Origin: Chinchilla lanigera
Lineage: Eukaryota > Chordata > Mammalia > Rodentia > Chinchillidae
Length of the DNA stretch: 64,000 nt
Reading direction: 5' to 3'
Assembly (NCBI RefSeq): GCF_000276665.1
Contig: NW_004955484.1
Location: 3,993,541-4,057,540 of the forward strand
In this document: positions 47,446 through 59,081 of the stretch, one piece after another
Position numbering within the stretch: position 1 is the stretch's first letter
How the letters are laid out: each line of letters starts with the position of its first letter
Position numbers and translations under genes: made by a program
Notes under the pieces: generated by a model
Databases searched by the model: none
Seen by the model: only the letters and a program-made list of their open reading frames with translations
What the model was told of the DNA's origin: nothing

Positions 47446-47614
47446 TTAAGCTCATTGCAAGGATTAAACTCTGCCTGCAATGAAATGCAATCTTTCTCAT
47501 CTCAATAAGCAAAGACTCCATCCTTCTAGTTGCTCAAGTCAAAATTTTGGAGACATCACTGACTCCATTCTCCTTTTATACGTATAACGCAATGTCTGAG
47601 CACACTCCCCGTCT

Positions 47615-47825
47615 CAGAGCTGTTCCCTGATTATCCCTCTGCCTGGAATTCTCCGCTCCCCATGACACAGAGCCTCTGCTGTCAAATCCCTCAAACCTCC
47701 GCTCAGACGTCAGCTTCATCAGTGATGCTTCTTTGACTATGCCTGCAAAGTACAAGCTCACTGCTCAACAATCTTCCCTATCCTCTCAAACCATCTTATA
47801 GTTTTTCAAAGAATTCATCATCATG
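47615..47825 (+). mobile_element. L2 LINE fragment
   Basis: CCCTCTGCCTGGAATTCTCC and CTCCGCTCAGACGTCAGCTT, GATGCTTCTTTGACTATGCC. Confidence 0.7.
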
Positions 47826-48147
47826 AAAAAGAATAAAGCAGTCCCTGACAGCTAGGAGCTGCCATGTCATCCTCAGCTCGGCTGCCGTGTTCTCCTGTCG
47901 AACATAAACAGTTTCACAAGAACACAACATCAGACAACACTAGTCTGTTTCCTTGGTGGTTTAAGACAAAACTAGACACCTCCACAATCATGTTAAATAC
48001 GGAGAAGAACAAGAACAATGTCCAAAACACAACAATGGCCAAACACCAGCTCCCCATATTCTGGCTAATGTGAATGATTGTTGTTGTTTTACAAATTACA
48101 ACTTGGAGTTTGTTCTGTTCTTCTCGCCTTCTAGATAAGAATTGCTG

Positions 48148-49021
48148 AGTTACTATGGTAGACTGAATAATGCCCCCCCCCCGCCACAGGTGTACACAGC
48201 TTAATCTCAAGAACCTGTGACTTTGTCACTTTTATGACAGAAGGAAATTTGTAGGTATAATTAAGTTGAAGACTTTTAGATAAGACTATCGTGAATTATC
48301 CCAGTGGGCCCAATATAAACTACCATCCTCCTTATAAGAGACAGAGTCAGTGAAGGGGATGTGATAACACCATGCTACTGGCTTTAAAGATTAAGGAAGG
48401 GACCACAAACCAAGGAATATCGGAACATTTAGAAACTAGGAAAGGAAAGAAGACAGATTTTCTTCCTGGAGCCTCCAGAGGCACCAGCCCTGCTGACACG
48501 CTATTAACAAAATGAAACTGATTTTAGACATCTTCCCCCACCTTATGGTTTGTGTCTAGCTGTCTCTCCCAAAGCCTCATGCACTTTTAGGTGGATGGGG
48601 CTTTTTTTGGATGTAGCTGAATCTAGAGTTTGTAATTGATGCATGGTTCAATGCTGGGATTAAGGCTGGGTCAGTCCACTGATTGGACTGGTGCCGCCCT
48701 AATCCCAGCAGTCTATGTAAGATAAAAAGGGTAGAAAGGAATTTGCTTCTCCCCTCCTTATTTGCTGCTTTTGCTGTCTTCCACCACCATGAATGGTTCC
48801 CTTTCTGCTATGTGCCACCCTGCCTTGGAGCCAGCCAATTATGGACTGAAACCTCCACAAGCATGAGCTAATAAACCTTTCCCCCTTTAACTTTGGATTT
48901 CAGGTATTTTGTCTCAGTAGTGAGAGAAAAGTAACTAAGACACCCCAGAACTACAACTTCTTTTGTTTTAAACCACTAGGGTTACAGTAATTTGGTACAG
49001 CCTCAATAGAAAACTAATACG
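48148..49021 (+). mobile_element. MLT1 LTR, interrupted by a younger MaLR LTR
   Basis: GGTAGACTGAATAATGCCCC, TCAAGAACCTGTGACTTTGT, TATCCCAGTGGGCCCAATAT, GGGACCACAAACCAAGGAAT, CCTGGAGCCTCCAGAGGCAC; after the insert, TTTTGTTTTAAACCACTAGG and GAAAACTAATACG. A complete MLT1 split in two. Confidence 0.85.
48541..48942 (+). mobile_element. Rodent MaLR (ORR1/MT-like) solo LTR nested in MLT1
   Basis: CTTATGGTTTGTGTC start, CCCAAAGCCTCATGCAC, GTCCACTGATTGGACTG, TAAAAAGGGTAGAAAGG, poly(A) signal in CTAATAAACCTTTCC, end GTAACTAAGACA. The CCCCA duplication at 48536-48540 and 48943-48947 proves a later insertion into MLT1. Confidence 0.88.
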
Positions 49022-49689
49022 GATACCCAGGTACAGAATGACACCTGTTTCTGGGAAGCATCTGGTGCAGAATAAAGTTCCACTTCCTTGAATTCACTCT
49101 AAGATTACCCAACACAACCCCACACCTTATATCTGGTTGCTTCTCCCTATTTGAGAAGCCCCAGAGTTCCCTATTATACACTCTTATTCACTGCCATTAG
49201 CCGATACATCCAACTAATTCAACTTCAGATGTACTCTTGGGAGTCTTGGGTAGCATGGACAAATATTTGATGTTCCAAATACTCGTTCATTGTTGGTTTA
49301 CTGTCTGTCAAGTTAGCGCTGCACTCCCAGGCCTGAATGATTACAGACATGTAATAAGTAAATAATAAATCTCTAAAAAGAATTAATTTGTATTGTTAAG
49401 AATGCTCAGATACATATGATGAAAGAGAAGTATTCTGGAACAGTTCATCAGGTAAGCTGAGCCAGCTAGACCAACTTGTGGTGTGCAAATATTTATTTCC
49501 TTAATTTTTTATACTGAATCATTTCCAGAGTTCCTCAACCCTTCTTTTCTCCTGGAAATGCCACTAGAAATATCCTAGTCTTCAAATATGAGAAAGGTTA
49601 GAGTATATATAGAGGCCATGAGAACTTGTCTGGATCTAGGATGAGAAAGTAGACAGGAAAGAATGACTCAGAGATGTTCTGTGGGGGTG

Positions 49690-49805
49690 ACAACATGGTA
49701 ATCCTTAGTATTTACTGGCTTCCTTACTAATTTATGCTTCTACCTCTAGAACTATAAGATAATAGTTTTTGTTGTTTTAAGTTCATAAGTTTATGGTCAC
49801 TTGTT
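49690..49805 (+). mobile_element. MLT1-like LTR 3' end
   Basis: CTCTAGAACTATAAGATAAT, TTGTTGTTTTAAGTTCATAA, GTTTATGGTCACTTGTTACA. Confidence 0.55.
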
Positions 49806-49809
49806 ACAG

Positions 49810-50030
49810 CTCCAATACTGTGCCAGACACATTTCACATGCACTGTCTCAGGAGACCCATAAATACTAAAGGTTAGATAAAATTATTGCCTCATTCTATT
49901 GATGAGAAAAGTGAGTCTCAAAAGCATGAAGTGATTTTCTTGAGGTCAAACGGCTAACAGGCGGCAGAGCATGGATTTGAACCGAGATCTGTCAAAGGCT
50001 AAAGCTCATGGTCTCAACCATTAGGCTGCA
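49810..50030 (-). mobile_element. MIR-type SINE
   Basis: ACTGTGCCAGACACATTTCA, TCATTCTATTGATGAGAAAA, GGCTAACAGGCGGCAGAGCA, TTTGAACCGAGATCTGTC. Confidence 0.75.
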
Positions 50031-51325
50031 ACCACTAAAGTCCAGAAATTCTGCCTGCAGTGGGGCAGGGGCTTAGCTTCCAGATCAGTGCTTAGGAGGA
50101 GAGTCCTGGGTACACCTGGGTGCTTAGTTTCTTGAGCTAATGCTTTTCTCAACTCCTGTACAGCTGGTGGCTGTGAGTTCCCAGAGTTCCCTGCAGGGCT
50201 TCTGACTCCATTAGTTACCAAGGCAATGTACTCATGTATCCGTTCAAATAGGGCTTGTTCAGGGAGTGCTTAGGACACACCAGAATACAGAGCCCTCTAC
50301 TGAATTATTTACAACTGGAAAATATTCTCAGTCAATCTGGTTGCACTGGTTCAACCTGGGGATCCAAGAGTGGATAGGATGACAGTGATGTTTCCTTTCA
50401 GCTTTGGATTTGATGCTCCTGGAACTGTTCAGGAGGCTAGCGAATGCCTCTCCTGCTACCCACTTTGTAATTTCTGCTCAGAGTGATTGGCAGGACAGAC
50501 AGGAAGCTCCAGACCCATGCATCCCAAATGCCTAGGTGGCCACAATCAGCCTTCCCTCGGTCCTTGATGAGGGCTCAGGAGTGTTGAAACAGCCCTATGG
50601 TGTTCCCTGTGGGATTTCCAGGTAACTTTGACAGGGTCCAGTTGACATTGGCTGTAAAGATCTTATTTTCCTAAAGACCTTTTCCCTACAGCAGAAACTC
50701 CAGGACAGCTGCCCCTGCCAAACAGTAGGGAAGAAATGCTGAAATCACACTAAGGGCTGGAACCAGAAAAAGAAATTTGCTCTTTGGCACTGGCAGAAGG
50801 ATAACTCCATTTGATGCCTGCTTTTCCACAAAAGTCACTGCAGGGGCATCCTAGAGGGAGTCATAGTGCTGGAGGACAGCGGCAAGTTCAAGAGCTACTG
50901 CAGCAGGGAATGGCAGGGAAAGACTTCCCTGGCTCTAACCAATTTACTCCTATTGATTTTTAGATCAAAGAGGTTTAGCTCACAAATCAAAAGATGCTTC
51001 TTCCTCCCTCCCACTAAGTATGTAGCTTCACCCAGACACCCCACAAATCTTCTTTTGGTCTTGATTAGCTTGGTTGCCTCTAGGATAGAAACCCTGTGGA
51101 GTAGCCAGGGACCCAAGGGTCATCTGGGCCACATCAGTCAGCATGATATGCATGTGCTCAGAGGTCCTTGGCCACAGGGCCATGCAGTTTAGCAGGGAGG
51201 GGGCTACAGCCTGGGTCCTAAGGTTGACATCACCACCCAGTTGGCTTGTAGAATTTTGCAACCTATAAATTCTCTTCACAGAATTTTCTAAATTATCCAA
51301 TGGAGGAAAAAACTCACTATGTCCT
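50031..51325. other. Unassigned intergenic DNA
   Basis: Nothing recognised on either strand. Confidence 0.4.
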
Positions 51326-51334
51326 TATGTTTAA

Positions 51335-51560
51335 GAAGCAGGGATTTCAGAATAAAACAGAACTGGGTTCAAATGCCAGTTGCATCTTGTGTGGCCTTAG
51401 GCAAGTCACTTAACCTCTCTGAGCATCCATTTCATCTGAGAAATGGGCCTCCAGCAATTCTGGCTTCTTAAGGTTATTGTGAAAAATAAAGCAAGTTGAT
51501 GCACATAAAAGCAAGTTGAGCATTTATATGGCTTGTAGAGACATCAATAGCTATGACTTA
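51335..51560 (+). mobile_element. MIR SINE
   Basis: ACTGGGTTCAAATGCCAGTT, GGCCTTAGGCAAGTCACTTA, ACCTCTCTGAGCATCCATTT, GGTTATTGTGAAAAATAAAG. Confidence 0.85.
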
Positions 51561-52689
51561 TTACTCTTAGAGGGGGATTTAAGACAGAATCCAGCAAAAC
51601 TCTGTGTGTAATGTGTTTTGCAAAGTATGAAGGACTGAAAAAAATTCTAAAGGTTTCTGGAAGTCAGAACACTGCATTTGGAGCTGGGGCTCTGAAAGGT
51701 CACCTTCAAGAAGGGTCCAAAGAAGAACACTCCAGATCAAGATGCAAAAGGCCCAAGGACACAACTGCAGTGCAGGACAGGCGACTTTCCAGGGTGCTGG
51801 ATGTTTCTCATGTGTCTATGACACTGACACTTCCCATCTCCTCCCACTGTTACCCTCAGAAATGCCTGTTCTATAACAGCTCCCCCTACAGGTGACAGAC
51901 ATTCAAGTAACACTGCCCTTTGACTGCCTTCTGGCTACAGCAAGGACTACATGTTGCTCAAGCCATCTTCCTCATAACAGGTATAGCCTTCTTCCATTAT
52001 AAAAGAATGCTGATTGTATTGTGGAAGGAATAATTTTCAGGCTTCCTTGATGTTGGTATGGCCAAGTGATGAAGGATGGCTGATAAGAAACAAATGAAAG
52101 TGTTTTGTGGACTTTTTAAAAAGAAAGGCATGCCTCACTTTTCCCCCCTCTATAACCTGGCTGATAGCCTGGAACGGATCTAATCGCTGGTGCCATTTCA
52201 GACACAGGTGACTTAAGGATGGCAGTGCATAGAAGGTAGCAAAACAGGAGTCTCCCCACTTTGCTGATGTCTCTTGGAGCCCCCATTACCAGGCCAGATC
52301 CAACCACTTCTTGACTCTTTCTACAGATGAGAATGATCCGTTATATGTTTAAATCCGCAACTTCATTCAGCTTTTATATGATAGGAAGTTTCAACTGTTA
52401 CAATTTCTGTTCAGGGACCTAGCACCTAGTAGTTTATTCCCACTTTGAGCTCTGACCTGAGACTTATTACCAATGGCTTTCAAATCAGTGAGAAGCAAAT
52501 CTGGGACACAATCATCATTTGTGTTTTTGAACATTGACTGAAGTTCCACCTGTGCCTTGGAGGAAGGAGGTACTATGGGCATTGCTGCTAAGTCTCCATA
52601 ACATAGAAATCCCCAGGTAGCAGATTTCTCTCTACTGCCTCTATTGGAAGAATCAAGGAAGATTTGATGAAGGGTTTTATTTTGAAGGA
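51561..52689. other. Unassigned intergenic DNA
   Basis: Nothing recognised. Confidence 0.4.
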
Positions 52690-54450
52690 TCGGTCTGAAA
52701 CAATGAGTAGAATTTCAATCAGCAAGGAAATGCTTTTGAAATTTTTTCATGAACCCAGCATCATCTGGATACCAAAATCTGGTAAAGACACCACAGGGAA
52801 AGAAAACTACAGACCAATATTCCTGATAAATATAGGTGTAAAAATCCTCAGTAAAATATTACCAAATCAAAGTCAACAGTACATTAAAAGGAGGACTAAG
52901 TAGGATTTATTCCTGGGAGGCAAGGATGGTTCAACATATTCAAGTCAATCAATGTGCTAAACCACACTGACAGTTGAAGAATTAAAATTATATAATCATG
53001 TTAATAGTTGTAAAACACAAAGCGTTTAACAAAATTCAACATGCTTTCATGATTAACAGTTTTCAACAAATAAGTATGAAGGCAACTTGTCCTAACATAA
53101 TAAAGGCCAAATATGATGAGCCTACAGCAACATTGTACTCAATGGTGAAAGATTGAAAACTTTTCTCTTAAAATTTGAAGCAAAGCAAAGCTGCCCACTC
53201 TTACCAATCTATTCAACATAGTACTACATGTCCCAACTAACACAATTAAGCAAAAAACAAGTAAATGAAAGGCATGGAAATCAGAATAAAGAAGTAAAAT
53301 TATCTCTTTCTAGGTTACATGATCTTATATGCAGAATATCCTAAAGCTCATAAAACACTTTGAGAACTAATGAACAAATTCAGCAAATTTGCAGGATGCA
53401 AAATTAACACATAAAAATTAGTATATAGTTGTTTCTATATGCTAACAATGAATTATCCAAAAAAGAAATTAAGAAAATGTCATTTACAATAACATGAAAA
53501 GTTTTAAAATAGGTATAAGGTTAATCCAGGAGGCAAGAAACTCTTATGCTCAAAATTATAAAACATTTATGAAAAAATTTAAAGCAGATGCAAAAATTAC
53601 AAAGACATCCTGTATTCATGTATTGGAAAAGTTAGTATTGTTCAAATATCTGTACTGTCCAAAGCAACCTACAAATGTAATGAAATCCCTAATAAAATTC
53701 CAAGAGACTATTTTATAGAAATACAAAAACAATTCTAAAATTCATATAAAGTGATAAAAGACCCTAAATAGTCAAAGTAATTTTGAGCAAAAAGCACAGA
53801 GCTAGAGATATCATAATTAGTGGCTTAAAATACATGACAAAGCTATAGTAACGAAAACATTATGACACTGGCATAGAAACAGACAGAATAATGGAAGAGA
53901 CTAGAAAGCCCAGATACAAAACCCTGCATATGTGGTCAGATATCTTAGAAAAGCTTGCAAAGAATATACAACAGGGAAGAGGTTAGTCCCTTTAATAAAT
54001 GGTGTTAGTAAAACTTGGACGTCCACATGCAAAAGAATGAAAATTGAACCCTTACTTTATACAAGGTACAAGACTCAACTAAAAGTTTATTAAAACTTTA
54101 CATGTACTATCTGAAGCCATAAAACTCTTAGAAGAAAGCGCAAGTAATACATTTATTGGCCTTGGCAATAATTTCTTGAATATGAAACCAAAAGTAAAGG
54201 GAAAATACATTGAATTATATCAAACTAAAAGTATTCTGCACAGCAAAGTAAATAATCAACAAAATGGAAAGGCAACCTACAGAATCAGCAAAAATATTTG
54301 CAAACTATGTATCTGATAAAGAGTTAATATAAAGCACATATAAATAACTCCTACATTTCAATAGCAAAAAAAGAACCTCATAAAATCGACAAAGGAGTTG
54401 AATAGACACTTCTCTACAGAAGAGAGACAAATGGTCAGCAGGTATATCAA

Positions 54451-54566
54451 CTCAAGGTTTTTCTTTTTTTTTTTTTTTTTTGGGTTTTCTCTGGTACCGG
54501 GAACCGAACTCATGACCTTGCGCTTGCCAGGCAGACGCTTTGCCGCTGAGCTAAATCCCCAGCCCC
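54451..54566 (-). mobile_element. ID SINE in L1
   Basis: Long T run, then GGTACCGGGAACCGAACTCA, TTGCGCTTGCCAGGCAG, GCTGAGCTAAATCCCCAGCC on plus. Perfect 15-bp duplication CAGCAGGTATATCAA at 54436-54450 and 54567-54581. Confidence 0.93.
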
Positions 54567-54840
54567 CAGCAGGTATATCAAAAGTGTTCAACATGGCTAA
54601 TCAAAACCACAGTGAAATATTCCTTCTAGGATGGCTAATATGAAAACACAAAAAAGGTAAATGTTGGTAAAGACTTATAGAAAACAGAATCCTTGTACAC
54701 TGTTGCTGGAGATGTAAATTAGTGTGGTCTTATGGACAAGAGTATGGGGATTCTCAAAAATTAAAAACAACCACTCTATGACCCAGCAATCCCACTTCTT
54801 GGTATGTATCCTAAGTAAATGAAATCAGCATGTCATAGAG

Positions 54841-55031
54841 CAATGATAGCAAGCCTTTTAGAGATCAAGTACCAAACTGCAACCCAAAACCCACTTGTTT
54901 ATTGCAAAGTACCAACACTGCAATTAAACCTGAATATTGAGGTTTTTGTTTAGAAAAAACAACTCATACATTAATCTTTTGTCCTAAAAGAAAAACACGA
55001 TAACATGCATACCATAGGTTCACCACCACTG
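54841..55031. mobile_element. hAT-type non-autonomous DNA transposon (191 bp)
   Basis: Element with ends CAATGATAGCAAGCCTT and (complement) CAGTGGTGGTGAACCTA, forming degenerate terminal inverted repeats whose differences are transitions. A perfect 8-bp duplication TCATAGAG flanks it at 54833-54840 and 55032-55039. It is inserted in L1. The internal part (CAACCCAAAACCCACTT) has no ORF. 8-bp duplications are diagnostic of hAT transposases; the exact family is not assigned. Confidence 0.8.
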
Positions 55032-55154
55032 TCATAGAGAGACCTATACTCAGACATTCTTTGCAGCATTATTCACAATAGCCAAGCTATAGAAGCAAAT
55101 TAAGTGCCTATTGACACACAACAAAACAAGAAAAATGTCATGTGCATGCACAAT

Positions 55155-55515
55155 TGTCTTGGTTATTTTTCTCTTATTGCTGGGACAAAATATCTGACGC
55201 CCAAAATTAAGAAAGGAAAGGTTTATTTCGCTTACAGTTTGTAGAGGTTTTAGTCCATACTTGGCAGGTTACAAGGCAGAGTGGCACATGGCAGAGGGCT
55301 ACAGCTCATGGCGACAGAACACAGCAAAAGCAACAAGCACACAAAGGAGGAATAGGGGAGGAATGGCCGCAAGCAGCCTCTTCATCTCCCTTACATATGC
55401 AAACTATCCACCCCAGGGCAGGTGTAGCTCTCGCACCCATAATCAATCAAACTCTAAAAGCCTGCCCCATGACCGCATGAGGCTTTGGGGGGACACACAG
55501 ACACAAACCATAACA
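55155..55515 (-). mobile_element. Rodent MaLR (ORR1/MT-like) solo LTR in L1
   Basis: TG...CA ends (TGTCTTGG, CCATAACA) and the 5-bp duplication ACAAT at 55150-55154 and 55516-55520. Read on minus it is the same family as 48541: CCCCCAAAGCCTCATGCGGT, AAATAAACCTTTCC, GATATTTTGTCCCAGCA. Confidence 0.9.
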
Positions 55516-56403
55516 ACAATGAAATACTATTCAGCTTTCGAACAGAAGAAATCCTATCATTTGCAACAACATGAGTAAAGCTGGAGGCATTCCGCTAAGT
55601 AAAATAAAACAGACACAGAAGGGCAAATACTTGAAATAAGTTTACAGAATGGGTAGCCATTTACAGGGTCAATCCAAAATAGTCAAACTCAAAAAGTACA
55701 GAGTAGAATGGTAGTTGCCAGGGACTAGGGGCTTGAGAAATAGGGACATATTAGTCACAGGGAATAAGGTTACAGTTATACAAGATGAATAAGTCCTACA
55801 GATCTGCTGCAAGGCACAGTCCCTATAGTTAAAAATACTGTATCATAAACCTAAAAATTTGCTAAGAAGGTAGACTTTATGCCATGTGTTCTTAAAATAA
55901 TAATAAAAATAATAAAAATAGGGGTAGTAATAAACCTTTGAAGATGATGGTAGCACTTCTGGCATAGATTATGATGACGATTTCATAGTTGTATAATTAT
56001 CTTCAAATTCATCATATAGCATACCTTAAATCTGTACAGTTTTTTATGTAAATCATACCTTAGTAAAGTAAAAGAAAAATTTTTCAACCTGCAAAAAAAA
56101 GGGAAGAAATGCCAGGCCAACGTAGTCACAGGCAGATCACCAGCCCTCTGCATATGGAAGGTTATATCAGCTTGAGATATTGTTCCAGACTATTCAGAAT
56201 CAACTGTATATAATTATATCTTTGAAAAGTAAAAAAGCAAAGGATCACTGCTTTTTTAAAAATTGTTTCAAGTGATAGTTGGTCATTGCAGTTACAGTTT
56301 TATAAAAGTATAGAGCATATACACAAATAGAAATGCACAGATTACATGTGACCTAGGTTCCCAGCTTTTTGAAAGATTGAAATAAATTAAACACAAATGG
56401 CTA

Positions 56404-57005
56404 TGTACAGTAGATACTGTGAAATGAGAAGAAAAAAAGAAAAAGGAACTAGGATGGGGGAAAGGGGAATGGACAGAAGGGGAAAGGGAAAAATTGCAAG
56501 TCAGTTATACTATTAGTGTCTCTTATGAAGAGACATTGAAAAGGAAGGTTTGAGCTAATATCAACTGGAGAAATTTTAATGTGTATCTTGTACTCTGAAT
56601 ACCTACTTTAAAGATAACAATATGCAATGTATTAACTATTGTTATTCTATTATTTTACAAAATTTTGTACAGGATAGATAACATGGTTGTTACAGGATAG
56701 ATAACATGGTTGTTCTTCTACCTGCTGTTTCTATGCTGAAAGAAACTGTCAATGAGTCTTTGGTTGACCAGTATTGCATGTCTATATCTGTTTTCATGAG
56801 AAGCCACTTTGAAGATATCAATATGTAATACAACCACCATTGTTAATTCCCTACCACTTTGTTTGTAACTCTGTATTGTCTGTATTGTGCTTGTGATATG
56901 TTGTAAAATGTTGTATGTCTGTTAATGTTTCCCTCCTTTTATCCTTAAAATAAAAAAAAAAAATTTGTTTTACCTTTTCTCCATAAAATAAAAAAAAATA
57001 AATAA
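56404..57005 (+). mobile_element. L1 3'-end insertion with double A-rich tail
   Basis: Same 3' UTR family as 40.4 and 44.6 kb; it carries a 23-bp tandem repeat (56669-56714, unit start ACAGGATAGATAACATGG). After the first A run (56951-56962) comes about 28 bp of other sequence and a second A-rich run. The duplication ACAAATGGCTA lies at 56393-56403 and 57006-57016. Confidence 0.85.
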
Positions 57006-57016
57006 ACAAATGGCTA

Positions 57017-57220
57017 ACACCGAGTGAGGACTCTGTTTGGGGGGCATTATATCATACTTTCACCATGATAGTGCTTTAAGACAAATATTATCTTTACTTT
57101 GTAGGTGAGGACTGTAGTAACTTGTCCACCTTCTCACATTTAGTCAGTGACAATGCCAGAATCTGAACTCTGTTTGGGTCTATTTAACTACAAACCTCAT
57201 CTTCTTAACCACTGAGCTTG
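57017..57220 (-). mobile_element. MIR-type SINE
   Basis: ATTATCTTTACTTTGTAGGT, GAGGACTGTAGTAACTTGTC, AATGCCAGAATCTGAACTCT, TCTTCTTAACCACTGAGC. Confidence 0.7.
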
Positions 57221-57439
57221 GCTTCCTCCAAGATGATCCAGGCTGAAGAGTTGATAGTGGGGACTTTTAAGTGAAACAACATGGTGACTATTTTCTATGT
57301 TGTACTCTTTTCATATTTTGTACTATTTTTGTACTTTTATTACTTTGCTGATTTTCTACACAGCTTATTATATTTATACTGTGGGATATAACACAGGTAA
57401 AAAGGTGTGCATAATACATAAATTTATGGGTTAGTAAAC

Positions 57440-57640
57440 TATAAGATAAAGTCACACAGCAGCCCCCAGGAAGCCCTGTCTGATCCCAGAACCCTCCTTC
57501 TTTCCCACTTAAACATAGTAATTTTCTTTACTGTCACATTGTCATTCTCTTGACTTCCTTAAACCACCACCTGATCATATATCTCTAATATTTTGCTAAT
57601 ATATATATTGTATTCTGTTGGATTAGACAATTATCACCCA
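57440..57640 (+). mobile_element. L2 LINE fragment
   Basis: CCCAGGAAGCCCTGTCTGAT, TCCTTCTTTCCCACTTAAAC and an ATATATATTGTATTCTGTTG tail; weak. Confidence 0.45.
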
Positions 57641-58870
57641 CTGTTGGGCTTTTAAGAATATGTTGTCTTCGTAACCTGAAAGATATCATTAGTGTTGTAA
57701 GATACTTTAAACCCAGAAGCCTTCAAAGGCCTTCAGACCTTGACTCAGTTGATAACTTCTAAACAGCACCGAACCACCTCCAAAAGGAGGCTGTGTCCCC
57801 TTAAATAAGCCATGGCCAGAGAAAAGCGATCAGTGCCCACGGTGGGTCCCCTGCCCCCGTCCACTCCACCCATGCCAGACTCCAGACTCACGGCTGCCCT
57901 TTCACCAGGCCAGCTCAGCCAGCTGCCTCTAAGCGAATTATCCGATTCACCGGCATGATTTTCCGAGTCACTGACTGGGTCACCGGTCATGTGTTTCTCT
58001 ACCTGGTGGCTCTGAGGCCTTTGGGGGAGCTGGAAGTGGCAGTGCTCCTGGGAGATGCCTGGGCTTCTTTATGGAAGATCTCAAGATTCCCTCACCTTGG
58101 GAGATATAACGGGTGCCCCTCCTCCTTCTCCACGTTCTCCTTTTCTTCCTCCTTCTAACCCAGTTTAAAATTTTTTAAAGTTCTCAAATATATGCTACAA
58201 TATAGAGAATGGGGGAATATCCCTCACCATTAGCCAACTTCAGCAATGGCCAACACGGGACCATTTTTTCTCCTACCCTCCACACAATGTGTCCCCATTC
58301 CTCACATTATTTTGAAGCAAGTCCAAGGTTTGCTGTTTTCAGTTTGACGCAAATCCGGTGAATATTTCAGTATATATCCCAAAAATATAAGATCTCTTTC
58401 AAAAAACATAGCCAAAATATAATTATCCTAATTCCTTAACTTTATCTAATATCAAATCAGTGTTCAGAGTTCTCCTCCTGTCCTAAACGTTCCTTCGCAG
58501 TTATTCTGTTCAAATCAGGATGAGAACAGCTTCCGCGTGCTGCATTTTGCTGAAATGCCCACCCCCATGGTGGAGAACCGTATTTGGAGACTGTAAACGA
58601 AACGCTGGGCTCCTCATTGCCATGGAGGTGGTCGTTACCTCTATGTCTTTTAACCTGATAGGTAAAGGAAACACAGGCTCTAGGTGTGTGAAGAGAAGAC
58701 GCCCTAAGTATAAATGGCTATTTCTAATTCAAAATGTAAATCACGGAACTTTTACTTGAACTCTTTAAATTGAACTTGAACTTTTTAATTTTTATGTTTG
58801 CATCTCTTTTCTCTTAAGATGAAAATCTTAGTTTCTAATGACATTGATGCCTCTTTTCTTTACCCTCCCC
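57641..58870. other. Unassigned intergenic DNA
   Basis: No gene supported; 58180-58500 may be a very old repeat. Confidence 0.35.
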
Positions 58871-58873
58871 CCA

Positions 58874-58922
58874 GTGTGTGTGTGCGTGCGCGCATGCGCG
58901 AGCGTGCGTGCGCATGCACAGG

Positions 58923-58968
<46 letters not shown>

Positions 58969-58972
58969 TGCA
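58874..58972. repeat. Alternating purine-pyrimidine tract (TG/CG/CA)n
   Basis: TG run, then GC-rich CGCATGCG blocks, then a long CA run: about 99 bp alternating with only two or three breaks, with inverted symmetry (TG...CA). Candidate Z-DNA and cruciform sequence. Confidence 0.9.
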
Positions 58973-58991
58973 TAATAACTGTGGAATGCTG

Positions 58992-59081
58992 ATGCTGTTA
59001 TGCTTTGGGTGTGCTTTGTCCCTTGAAGGTTCCTGTGTTGGAAGCTGAGTCCCCAGCTGGCGGTGTGATGGTACCCAGGTT
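58992..59081 (+). mobile_element. MaLR LTR fragment (5' end)
   Basis: GCTGTTATGCTTTGGGTGTG, CTTGAAGGTTCCTGTGTTGG, GAAGCTGAGTCCCCAGCTGG match the opening of MST-like LTRs; the rest is missing. Confidence 0.65.

Larger units (their letters stand above)
52690..56090 (+). mobile_element. Old L1 (ORF2 RT region to 3' UTR) carrying three nested insertions
   Basis: ORF2 reverse transcriptase text in broken frames: IPKSGKDTTGKENYRPI, LINIGVKILSKIL; later ORF2 and the 3' end ACAATAGCCAAGCTATAGAA, ATGAAATACTATTCAGC, GTTGCCAGGGACTAGG. Many stops. An ID, a hAT-like element and a MaLR LTR interrupt it, each with its own target duplication. Confidence 0.88.
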
